Shown: in pieces, positions 57,041 to 64,000 of the stretch
Layout of the letters: each line of letters opens with the position of its first letter
Position numbering within the stretch: position 1 is the first letter of the stretch
DNA from: Devosia limi DSM 17137
GTDB taxonomy: Bacteria; Pseudomonadota; Alphaproteobacteria; Rhizobiales; Devosiaceae
DNA: 64,000 nucleotides
Assembly: GCF_900128975.1 (NCBI RefSeq)
Contig: NZ_FQVC01000005.1
Location: 186,001 to 250,000, forward strand
Reading direction: 5' to 3'
The notes under the pieces: model-generated
The model's input: the letters and a program-made list of their open reading frames with translations, nothing else
What the model was told of the DNA's origin: nothing
The model's database searches: none
Position numbers and translations under genes: made by a program

Positions 57041-60000
57041 AACTCGTCCTCTTCCTCGTCGACCGCAGTCCATTCGTCGGTGCGCGCCAGGTGGTCATAG
57101 GCCCCGGGAAACCGTTGTCCCTTGACCGGCAGCAGCCGCGCCGGCATCGGCGTGTCCCTGAAGAGGAACAGGTCCACATGCCCCTGCATGCGCCGCCCGA
57201 TTTCGTCGGCGGCGCTCATGATGTCGTGGCCATCGGCGGGGCTGAACGCCTTGGGATTGAACGCATCCGGCCCCAGCCCGATCTTGATATAGGTCAGCGC
57301 CGACGTCTGGGCCGGGGCAATGCCGGGCAGGGCGCCGGCCTCGGCCATTTCTGCTTCCAGCAACATTTGCGGCGCCTCGAACGCCTTCATCGCGCCCGGC
57401 GAGGGGAGCGAGCCCGTCTTGAAATCCATGATTTCCAGCGTGCCGTCATTCATCAGGTCGACCCGGTCGGCGCGCCCCTTGAGGGTAAAGCCCATCGACA
57501 ATTCCCAGCGCCCGTCGATTTCGGCATGGCGCGTCGTCACCAGATGCTCGCGCTCCCGCTCGAAATCGAGGAATTGCCGTGCCGCGGTTTCAAACCGCCG
57601 CAGCCAGATATCGCGGCGCTCGCCAATCGAATCGAGCCCGGCAAACTTCTCCTGCGCGATGGCCTTGAGCACCTCGAGCGCGTCCGGCGCCATCACGTCA
57701 TGCTTGTCGATGACGAATTGCGCGAAGATATCGTGCACGATGGTGCCGCGCTCGCGCGCATCGGGCGTTTCGCCCAGTGGATCGAGCGGCCGCAGCCCCA
57801 GCACATGCTTGGCATAGACGTCATAGGGCGAGCGCATCAGCGTCTCGATCTCGGTAACCGAGAGCGTGCGCGGCCGCATCGCTGCCGGTGGATTGGGCGC
57901 CGGGCGGCTGGCCGGGGCCGTATCGGTCACCGCGTCGAGCCGCCTGGCCTGCTCCAGCCACACCGCGCCGCGCGCCTGCCAGGCCCGGGCGCTATCGGCC
58001 CCGGCAAAGGCTTCCAGCCGCTGCACCAGCCGCGATGGTAAAGCCGGGCTGGTGCCCACCCGGTCGGCATAGGCGATGATCACGGCCTCATTGCCCAGCG
58101 CCTGCACAAAGTCATGCGCCGCCAGCCCCTGCCGCTTTTCGGGCGGCTGCATCCCGGCGGCCAAGCGCATGCCCCGACTCAACCACGGGCCGGGATCGGC
58201 GGGCTCCGGCCATTTGTCTTCATTGACGGCGGCGAGGATCAGCAGGTCGGGACTTTGCAGCCGCGCCTCCAGCTGGCCCCAGATCGCCACATCGCTGCGC
58301 CGCTCTTCGCGCGTGCGCACCTGAAAGCCCTGCATCAGCGCCGCCAGCACACTGTCAAGTTGCAGCGGCGCAAAGGCATGGCCCTCCCCGGCATGGACAG
58401 CCATTTGCGCCGCCCAGTCGCCGAGTTCCGCCCGCCCGGGAATCTCGGCGCCATCGGCGACTGCCTCGAAGGCGGCGCGGAGGGCCGCAACGAAGTCGCT
58501 GGCGGTGATGCGTGGTTCGGCCAGCAGTGTCGTCAGCGGCCCAATGGCCGTTTCGATCCGTCCCAGCAGCGCCTCGATCGGCTCGGCATCATTGGGAAAT
58601 AGCCGCCGTGCCGGATGCGTGGTTACCCGCTCGATATTGGCCGCCAGCAGCGTGCGCAGCCCGGCAATACCGGGATTGGCACGCTGTCCGCGCAACAGAC
58701 CCAGCTCGATCGCGTCGGCTACGCTGCCAATGCTGGCGCGGCTGAGCCCAAATACCGCCGAACGGTTGCGCAGCAGCGCCACCAGGTCGACTGCCGCACA
58801 GCCATCCGCCGCCAGCGTCAGGATCTGCCGGGACAGCCGCCCCGCAGCCGATTGAAACAGCGGTGTCCCCGCCGCGTCATCGACCGCCACCTCGAACCGC
58901 CTGAGTTCGGCGGCAATCCGCCGGGCCAGGTTGCGGTCGGGGGTGATAATGCCGACGGTCTTGCCCTTTTCCAGCGCATCGCGCGCTGCCAGTGCAATGG
59001 CCCGCGCCTCTTCGTCCTCATTGCGCGCCGCAATCACCGAAAGGTCGGTGGTCGCCTCGCCCACTTCCAGTGGCATCAGCCGCTGACTGGCCCACAGCGC
59101 CGTATCCTTGGTCAGCGCCAGCGCGCGATTGACCAGATTGGTACGCAGATTGTCACCCGGCGCCAGTTCGGTCACCGATGACACGCCAGCGCCCAGCACG
59201 CGCAGCAGCTTGGCCATGCCATATTGCGGGTGCCCATGGGGATTGTTGGCGTCATGCAGCAGCGCCGCGTGGTCGGCCTCGCTCATGCCAGTGTCAAAGC
59301 CCGGCAGCACCACGGCGCCGCGCGGCAATTCATTGATGGCTTTCAGCAGCCGCGCCGTCGCCGGGATCGAGCCGGTGGAGCCTGCGGCAATCACCGGGCG
59401 GTCGCCATAGATCAGCGGCGCCGCCAGCGCCTGGCGGTCCAGCCGCTGCCCGCGCAGCCCCGCTGCATCGGCGTGGTTCTTGCTGTCGAGATAGGCCGGC
59501 CAGAATTGCAGCGCGATATCGAGAAAGGTCAGGGTCTGCTGCCAATAGGCCCCCAGATTATCCTCCAGCAGCGGCACGATGGCGCGGATATCGGCGGCGC
59601 CGCGTTCTTCAGTCAGCAGGTCGTCGATCAGCTGGCCCAGCGATTCGGCCATGGAAAGGATTTCGCCGGCGGTCGGCGGGCTCGCAAAGGCCAGCCGTCC
59701 ATCCGGCGAATCGGCCCAGCCAGCCACCAGCCGCGACAGCACCAGCCGCCGCTCCAGCGCACTGGTGGTCGGCAGCGGCGTCGGCGCATCAAATGGCGGC
59801 AGGAATGGCTCTTCGTCCTCCACCTCGCCGCCAAAGGTGCGAATATCGGGCAACAGCCCGGACTGGCGTTTGAGGAACGCCTCGGCCAGGGCCAGCTTGG
59901 CGCGCCGCGTCGGCAGCACGATGGTTACATCGCTCAGCCAGAACGGACTGCTGCGATCCCACCCGGCCAAGAGCGAACCATCCAGCACCTTGTCGGCCAG

Positions 60001-60045
60001 CGTCGCGATGAACGGGGCATGCGGGGCAATGCTGAAAATGCTCAT
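57037..60045 (-). CDS. addB: Double-strand break repair protein AddB
   Basis: AddB is the second AddAB subunit, with an inactive helicase-like core and a nuclease domain. The 1002-residue protein starts MSIFSIAPHAPFIATLADKVLDG and contains VTIVLPTRRAKLALAEAF, the MSEADHAALLHDANNPHGHPQYGMAKLL region, and the nuclease motif GRADRVDLMNDGTLEIMDFKTG (about residue 870). I count a single cysteine in the chain, so the Fe-S cluster of the Bacillus AddB is absent. The ATG overlaps the upstream gene's stop (ATGA) and the stop overlaps addA, so three genes are coupled. Confidence 0.95.
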   Translation of the reverse strand: MSIFSIAPHAPFIATLADKVLDGSLLAGWDRSSPFWLSDVTIVLPTRRAKLALAEAFLKRQSGLLPDIRTFGGEVEDEEPFLPPFDAPTPLPTTSALERRLVLSRLVAGWADSPDGRLAFASPPTAGEILSMAESLGQLIDDLLTEERGAADIRAIVPLLEDNLGAYWQQTLTFLDIALQFWPAYLDSKNHADAAGLRGQRLDRQALAAPLIYGDRPVIAAGSTGSIPATARLLKAINELPRGAVVLPGFDTGMSEADHAALLHDANNPHGHPQYGMAKLLRVLGAGVSSVTELAPGDNLRTNLVNRALALTKDTALWASQRLMPLEVGEATTDLSVIAARNEDEEARAIALAARDALEKGKTVGIITPDRNLARRIAAELRRFEVAVDDAAGTPLFQSAAGRLSRQILTLAADGCAAVDLVALLRNRSAVFGLSRASIGSVADAIELGLLRGQRANPGIAGLRTLLAANIERVTTHPARRLFPNDAEPIEALLGRIETAIGPLTTLLAEPRITASDFVAALRAAFEAVADGAEIPGRAELGDWAAQMAVHAGEGHAFAPLQLDSVLAALMQGFQVRTREERRSDVAIWGQLEARLQSPDLLILAAVNEDKWPEPADPGPWLSRGMRLAAGMQPPEKRQGLAAHDFVQALGNEAVIIAYADRVGTSPALPSRLVQRLEAFAGADSARAWQARGAVWLEQARRLDAVTDTAPASRPAPNPPAAMRPRTLSVTEIETLMRSPYDVYAKHVLGLRPLDPLGETPDARERGTIVHDIFAQFVIDKHDVMAPDALEVLKAIAQEKFAGLDSIGERRDIWLRRFETAARQFLDFEREREHLVTTRHAEIDGRWELSMGFTLKGRADRVDLMNDGTLEIMDFKTGSLPSPGAMKAFEAPQMLLEAEMAEAGALPGIAPAQTSALTYIKIGLGPDAFNPKAFSPADGHDIMSAADEIGRRMQGHVDLFLFRDTPMPARLLPVKGQRFPGAYDHLARTDEWTAVDEEEDEF

Positions 60046-60737
60046 TGCGCCAGAAGCCGTTCGGTTTCGGCCAGCGCCGTCGGGTCGCCCACATGGAACC
60101 ATGGTGCATTGAGCGCCACGCCCATCAGCGTCTCGCGCTCCAGCGCCGTTTCGAACAGGTCATTGAGTGAAAACGCCCCCTCCGGCGTGCCTTCGAACAG
60201 GGCTTTGCCCAGCAGCGCCACGCCGCCGTAAATTACCGGCGCCCCGTAATCGCGCGTCACTCGCCCAAACGGATCGAGACAGAAATCATGGCTGCGTCCA
60301 AACCCGGTGGCCCGGCTGGGATGCACGCAGAGCAGCACGATTTCGGCATCACCCTCGGCAAACTTGTCGAGCATCCGCCCCATCGGCCGGTCGCTGCCCG
60401 AGGGCCAGAAGGCGTCGGTATTCATCACGAAAAACGGGTCGGCATGCAGCATCGGCAGCGCGTATTTGACCCCGCCGCCAGTCCCCAGCAGCGTTTCCTC
60501 GCGCGATAGCTTCAGTCCCCCGGCGAAATGCGCCAGGATCTGCTCGGCCCTGTAATGGGCATTGGCAATGAAACGCTTGGCGCCTTCATTCCGCGCATTG
60601 GCCATGATCCGCTCGATCAGCGGCACACCGGCTACCGGCACCAGCGGCTTGGGCAGCGTCCCGGTCAGCGGCCGCAACCGCGTGCCCAGGCCCGCCGCCA
60701 GCAACATCACATCAGGGAATCGGGTGGTTTCATTCAT
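60042..60737 (-). CDS. Nucleotidyltransferase, MurU-like
   Basis: The 231-residue sugar-1-phosphate nucleotidyltransferase has the NTP-binding signature MLLAAGLGTRLRPLTGTLPKPLVPV and VMNTDAFWP (metal-binding Asp), with APWFHVGDPTALAETERLL at the end. It resembles MurU, which makes UDP-MurNAc from MurNAc-1-phosphate in peptidoglycan recycling. In Hyphomicrobiales it sits directly upstream of addB, as here. The kinase partner gene (amgK), usually next to it, is not adjacent in this window. The ATG at 60737 gives the family N-terminus. Confidence 0.88.
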   Translation of the reverse strand: MNETTRFPDVMLLAAGLGTRLRPLTGTLPKPLVPVAGVPLIERIMANARNEGAKRFIANAHYRAEQILAHFAGGLKLSREETLLGTGGGVKYALPMLHADPFFVMNTDAFWPSGSDRPMGRMLDKFAEGDAEIVLLCVHPSRATGFGRSHDFCLDPFGRVTRDYGAPVIYGGVALLGKALFEGTPEGAFSLNDLFETALERETLMGVALNAPWFHVGDPTALAETERLLAQ

Positions 60738-60827
60738 GGCCGGATAAGACCGGCGCCGCGCCGCGAAGGCAAGTTCAATTGCCTGCTCAGCGCCTGCGAT
60801 GCGTTCGAGCGCCGCCCCGCCAGTCGA

Positions 60828-60923
60828 CACCCTCCCCCTTGCGGGGAGGGATCAAGGGTGGGAGGCGTTTGGCACGGATGGCTCTCACCACCCCCTCCCA
60901 ACCTCCCCCTCGAGGGGGAGGTG
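60828..60923. repeat. C/G-rich intergenic repeat with nested palindromes
   Basis: CACCCTCCCCCTTGCGGGGA... at 60828-60849 and CCTCCCCCTCGAGGGGGAGG at 60902-60921 are both palindromic and are joined by a spacer that itself has CCCTCCCA/TGGGAGG-type complementarity. A related shorter form (CCCTCTCCCGGGGAGGG) occurs in the trpF-trpB gap near 45876-45892. It lies between murU and pheT, and no gene is seen in 60738-60960. Confidence 0.6.
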
Positions 60924-60960
60924 CCGTCCGATGCTCGTGGAGCGATTGAGCCCTAAGTGC

Positions 60961-63384
60961 CTAAGTCCGCAGCACGCCGCCGCTGGCCTTGGTCACGGCC
61001 CCGACAATCGCCGCCGAGACCTTGTCGATCTCCTCGTCGGTGAGGGTCTTTTCCATCGGCTGCAGCGTCACTTCGATGGCGACGGACTTCTTGCCCTCGC
61101 CCACATGGGCGCCTTCGAAAACGTCGAACACATTGACGTCGCGGATCAGCGCCTTGTCGGCCCCGCGCGCCGCCCGCAGGATGGCCCCGGCCGTCACGGC
61201 CTTGTCGACGACAAAGGCAAAATCACGGCTCAGCGGCATCAATGGCGACAGGTCTAGCGCCGGCTTGGTCTTGGTCGCCTTCTTGCGCGGCTCGGGCAAC
61301 GCATCGAGATCGATCTCGAAGGCAGCAACCGGGCCGGTCAGATCGAGTGCATCGATCCAGGCCGGATGCAGTTCGCCGAACCAGCCCAGCGTCACCTTGG
61401 GGCCCAGCGCAATGCGGCCGCCCCGGCCGGGATGGCTCCAGGCCGGCGGCTCGGCCAGCACCTGCACCTTTTCGATATCGATGCCCAGCGCGTCGAGCAC
61501 TGCGGCCAGATCCGCCTTGGCATCGAATACGCCAACCGCTTCGGCCTTGCCCGACCAGTGCCGGCCCGAGCCATCGAGCCTGGCGGTGCCGCTGCGCACG
61601 CCGCTGGCATAGGTATGCTGACCTTCGGGCGCATCGGACAGGAACACCTGGCCCACCTCGAATAGCGCCAGGTCATTGCTGCCGCGATTGCCATTGCGGC
61701 GCACGGCCGCGAGCAGGCCGGGCAACAGCGATGGCCGCATATCGGTCATGTCCGAAGCAATGGCATTGGCCAGCTGCAGTGTTTCCTGCCCGCCACCAAA
61801 GCGGCTGGCTTCCTCATGGGAAATGAAGCTCCAGGTCACGGCCTCGTCCAGCCCGCGCGCGGCCAGCGCCCGGCGGGCAATGCGGCGGCGATTCTGGATC
61901 GTGGTCAGCATGCGCTGCGCCACATGGTTGAGGCGCGGCAGTGGCTCGACCGGGATATTGTCCACGCCCACCATGCGCATGACCTCTTCGACGAGGTCGG
62001 CCTTCTGCGTCACGTCCGGGCGCCAGCTCGGCACCTTGACGGTCAGGGTCTCGCCCTTGCCACTCATTTCGAAACCGAGGCGGCTGAGAATTGCGGTGAC
62101 GATCATCGGCTCGACGCTGAGCCCGGTCAGGCGCCGCACTTCGGCCAGCGGGAATTCGACGACACTATTGGCGAAAACGTCTTCGCCCGAAATCGCCGGC
62201 TCCATCGGCTCGCCGCCGCAGAGTTCCATGACCAGCCGCGTTGCCAATTCCAGTCCGGGCTCGGTCAGCGCCGGATCGACATTGCGTTCGAGACGATAGC
62301 GGGCATCCGAAACAATGCCCGTCTTGCGGCCGGTGCGGGCCACCAGCTCGGGATCCCAGCTGGCGCATTCCATGAACACATTGACCGTCTCATCGGTCGA
62401 ACCCGAGCGGAGGCCGCCCATGATGCCACCGAGGCAGAGCGGACCCTGATCGTCGGCGATGACGGTCATGGTCTCGTCGAGCGGATAGACCTTGTTATCA
62501 AGCGCATCGAGGGTTTCGCCCGCCCGTGCATTGCGCAGCACCGGCTGGCCAACGATCTTGTCGGCGTCATAGGCATGGAGCGGGCGGCCCCAGCCGAGCG
62601 ACACCAGATTGGTGATGTCGACAATCGCATTGATCGGCCGCAGCCCCACGGCGCGCAGCCGCTGCTGCAGCCAGGCCGGGGATGGGCCGTTCTTGACGCC
62701 CTTGATATAGCGCCCGCCGAACTTGCGGATGGTCTTGGGCTCGTCGCCCGAAAACAGCTGTGGCAGCGGGGCAATCGGGCTGGGCCCCTTGGACGGCACC
62801 GGCGACATGTCGGTTGATTTGAGCGTGCCGAGGCCAAACGCCGCCAGGTCGCGGGCGATGCCATAGACGCCTGTCGCATCGCCACGATTGGGGGTGATCG
62901 AGATATCGAACACCACGCCATTGATCCCGGCATAGTCGACATATTTCATCCCCACCGGGGTATCTTCCGGCAGCTCGATGATCCCGTCGTGATCCTCGCT
63001 GAGCTCCAGCTCGGCATTGGAACACAGCATGCCATTGGAAACCTGGCCGCGGATATTGCCCTTGCCGATGGTCATGTCCTTGCCCGGAATATAGGTGCCG
63101 GGGAAGGCGAACACCGATTTGAGCCCGGTCCGCGCATTGGGCGCGCCGCAGACCACGTCGATCAGTTCGCCCGTCCCGGCATCCACCTTGCAGACCCGCA
63201 GCTTGTCAGCATTGGGATGCTGCTCGGCCGAAACGATATGGGCCGTGACAAAGGCAGAGAGCGCCTTGCCCTGGTCTTCCATGCTTTCCAGCTCAAGTCC
63301 GACCAGGGTCAGCGTCTTGCCGATTTCGTCAGCCGAAGCGTCGGTGTCCAAATGGTCCTGGAGCCAATCGAGGGTGAATTTCAT
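60961..63384 (-). CDS. pheT: Phenylalanyl-tRNA synthetase beta chain
   Basis: PheT pairs with PheS to charge tRNA-Phe. The 807-residue protein has the N-terminal B1 core MKFTLDWLQDHLDT, the EMAP/tRNA-binding domain (FVTAHIVSAEQHPNADKLRVCKVD), the B3/B4 editing domain, B5 (LTGLSVEPMIVTAILSRLGF), the catalytic-like core and the C-terminal FDX-ACB domain (PLMPLSRDFAFVVDKAVTAG). The ATG at 63384 follows AAAGG with 8-base spacing. The frame continues open upstream through the next gene's opposite frame, but without similarity. pheS, normally just upstream, is missing; an exonuclease gene is there instead. Confidence 0.97.
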   Translation of the reverse strand: MKFTLDWLQDHLDTDASADEIGKTLTLVGLELESMEDQGKALSAFVTAHIVSAEQHPNADKLRVCKVDAGTGELIDVVCGAPNARTGLKSVFAFPGTYIPGKDMTIGKGNIRGQVSNGMLCSNAELELSEDHDGIIELPEDTPVGMKYVDYAGINGVVFDISITPNRGDATGVYGIARDLAAFGLGTLKSTDMSPVPSKGPSPIAPLPQLFSGDEPKTIRKFGGRYIKGVKNGPSPAWLQQRLRAVGLRPINAIVDITNLVSLGWGRPLHAYDADKIVGQPVLRNARAGETLDALDNKVYPLDETMTVIADDQGPLCLGGIMGGLRSGSTDETVNVFMECASWDPELVARTGRKTGIVSDARYRLERNVDPALTEPGLELATRLVMELCGGEPMEPAISGEDVFANSVVEFPLAEVRRLTGLSVEPMIVTAILSRLGFEMSGKGETLTVKVPSWRPDVTQKADLVEEVMRMVGVDNIPVEPLPRLNHVAQRMLTTIQNRRRIARRALAARGLDEAVTWSFISHEEASRFGGGQETLQLANAIASDMTDMRPSLLPGLLAAVRRNGNRGSNDLALFEVGQVFLSDAPEGQHTYASGVRSGTARLDGSGRHWSGKAEAVGVFDAKADLAAVLDALGIDIEKVQVLAEPPAWSHPGRGGRIALGPKVTLGWFGELHPAWIDALDLTGPVAAFEIDLDALPEPRKKATKTKPALDLSPLMPLSRDFAFVVDKAVTAGAILRAARGADKALIRDVNVFDVFEGAHVGEGKKSVAIEVTLQPMEKTLTDEEIDKVSAAIVGAVTKASGGVLRT

Positions 63385-63395
63385 GTTTCTGGCCT

Positions 63396-64000
63396 TTAAC
63401 GGAAGTCGCTGGCGGAGCCGGTGATGGCAGGCAACGCACGAGAAAGTTTGAACAATTCGACCAGCACCTGGGCAAAGCCACGGGCATCGTCGATAGCGCG
63501 GTGGGTATGGGGAATATGGCCGTAGAACTCGGCCGGCAGCTTGCTCATGCCCCAGTCGAGATAGGGTGCGCCGCGCAGCGTCCCCGCCATCGTATAGAGG
63601 CAGACCCCGCCACCGCGGAAAATCTGCCGCGTCTTGAACGGCCCGCCGAGCACGCGCGTGCCGGCATATTCGTCGAGATAATGGTCCATCCACAGCCCGT
63701 CGAACATCATCGGCGCTGCTGCAAAGACCTTTGGACCCGGCAGGGCATCGACCCAGTCGGCAAAGCGCGGCATGACGATTTCGGGCGCCTCGGCCCCCTT
63801 GGTCGCATAGTCCCAGGCCTCGGGCTGGCTCGCCCACCAGGCCATGGTCGTCGCATCGGGCTTGCGGTCGGCCCGTGGCGTCAGCACAGCCTCGAACTCG
63901 CCATAGCTCTTGCCATCGGCATCGATGGCGACCGAGGCAAAGCTCAGCATCGAGGAATGCAGCGGCGTCGGCCCATCGGCCTCGATATCGGTGACCACAA
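63396..64000 (-). CDS. DEDDh 3'-5' exonuclease-like protein (5' end cut by window)
   Basis: At least 200 residues of an exonuclease fold: VTDIEADGPTP (ExoI D-x-E), a central FDGLWMDHYLDEY, and a C-terminal HTHRAIDDARGFAQVLVELF with the catalytic H-x4-D of DEDDh enzymes. It resembles the Rv2179c-like 3'-5' exoribonuclease group. GTG at 63998 could be the start, but relatives seem to have a few more residues, so I treat it as partial. It ends 11 bases before the pheT start and is likely cotranscribed with it. Confidence 0.8.
   Translation of the reverse strand, partial: VVTDIEADGPTPLHSSMLSFASVAIDADGKSYGEFEAVLTPRADRKPDATTMAWWASQPEAWDYATKGAEAPEIVMPRFADWVDALPGPKVFAAAPMMFDGLWMDHYLDEYAGTRVLGGPFKTRQIFRGGGVCLYTMAGTLRGAPYLDWGMSKLPAEFYGHIPHTHRAIDDARGFAQVLVELFKLSRALPAITGSASDFR

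Noticed and set aside
63385-63837. N-terminal extension of PheT
   Set aside because: It overlaps the exonuclease gene in another frame; the family start MKFTLDWL at 63384 has its own ribosome binding site.

Overview
This is high-GC chromosomal DNA from an alphaproteobacterium of the order Hyphomicrobiales (Rhizobiales). The evidence is gene content and order (mutS-glnD-murJ-trpS-usp; rimP-nusA-ylxR-infB; tsaB-rimI-fur-plsC; tRNA-Ala/TIGR02300/aroA-cmk-rpsA; ihfB-lapA-trpFBA-accD-folC; addB-addA-trxA), a perfect Irr-type iron control element in front of the Fe-S scaffold gene nfu, and an HWE-family histidine kinase. The style is closest to Devosia and relatives, but that is an inference from memory and was not tested. 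I see no phage, transposase, plasmid or CRISPR genes. The window is almost entirely core housekeeping DNA.

Layout. 1-8.9 kb (+): 3' part of mutS, then glnD, murJ, trpS, a universal stress protein, a divergent DUF3817 membrane protein and nfu. 9.3-13.6 kb (-): miaB, phoH, ybeY, corC. 13.6-19.5 kb (+): a small stress-type protein, an HWE sensor kinase, rpsO, pnp and an L,D-transpeptidase lipoprotein. 19.8-25.6 kb (-): the transcription/translation operon rimP-nusA-ylxR-infB. 25.8-31.4 kb: a ferredoxin-reductase-like flavoprotein, a small secreted protein, an HxlR regulator, trmB, metK and lnt. 31.6-34.3 kb (+): tsaB, rimI, fur, plsC and a small membrane protein. 34.3-38.7 kb (mostly -): a small unknown, pncB, a YcaQ-type glycosylase, a GIY-YIG protein, tRNA-Ala and a TIGR02300 acidic protein. 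38.9-50.6 kb (+): aroA, cmk, rpsA, a GNAT, sppA, ihfB, lapA, trpF, trpB, trpA, accD and folC. 50.7-64 kb (-): a GH3 glycosidase, two thioredoxins, addA, addB, a MurU-like nucleotidyltransferase, pheT and a partial exonuclease.

How they fit together. Most genes serve RNA and protein synthesis and quality control (rpsO, pnp, infB, nusA, rimP, rpsA, ybeY, trmB, miaB, tsaB, trpS, pheT), DNA repair (mutS, addAB, YcaQ-like) and envelope building (murJ, lnt, plsC, ldt, sppA, GH3, murU). The large gene block that is usually contiguous in Hyphomicrobiales is cut into several pieces here, in both orientations, and rbfA and truB are missing between infB and rpsO.

The least ordinary signals are: an EPSP synthase with three changed residues in the phosphoenolpyruvate/glyphosate pocket; a ybeY gene that seems to start at CTG; a metK leader that can fold in two exclusive ways, one hiding the ribosome binding site; an inverted repeat ending exactly in the CCA of tRNA-Ala next to a GIY-YIG gene; and several families of intergenic palindromes. 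None of these is proven to be a new system.
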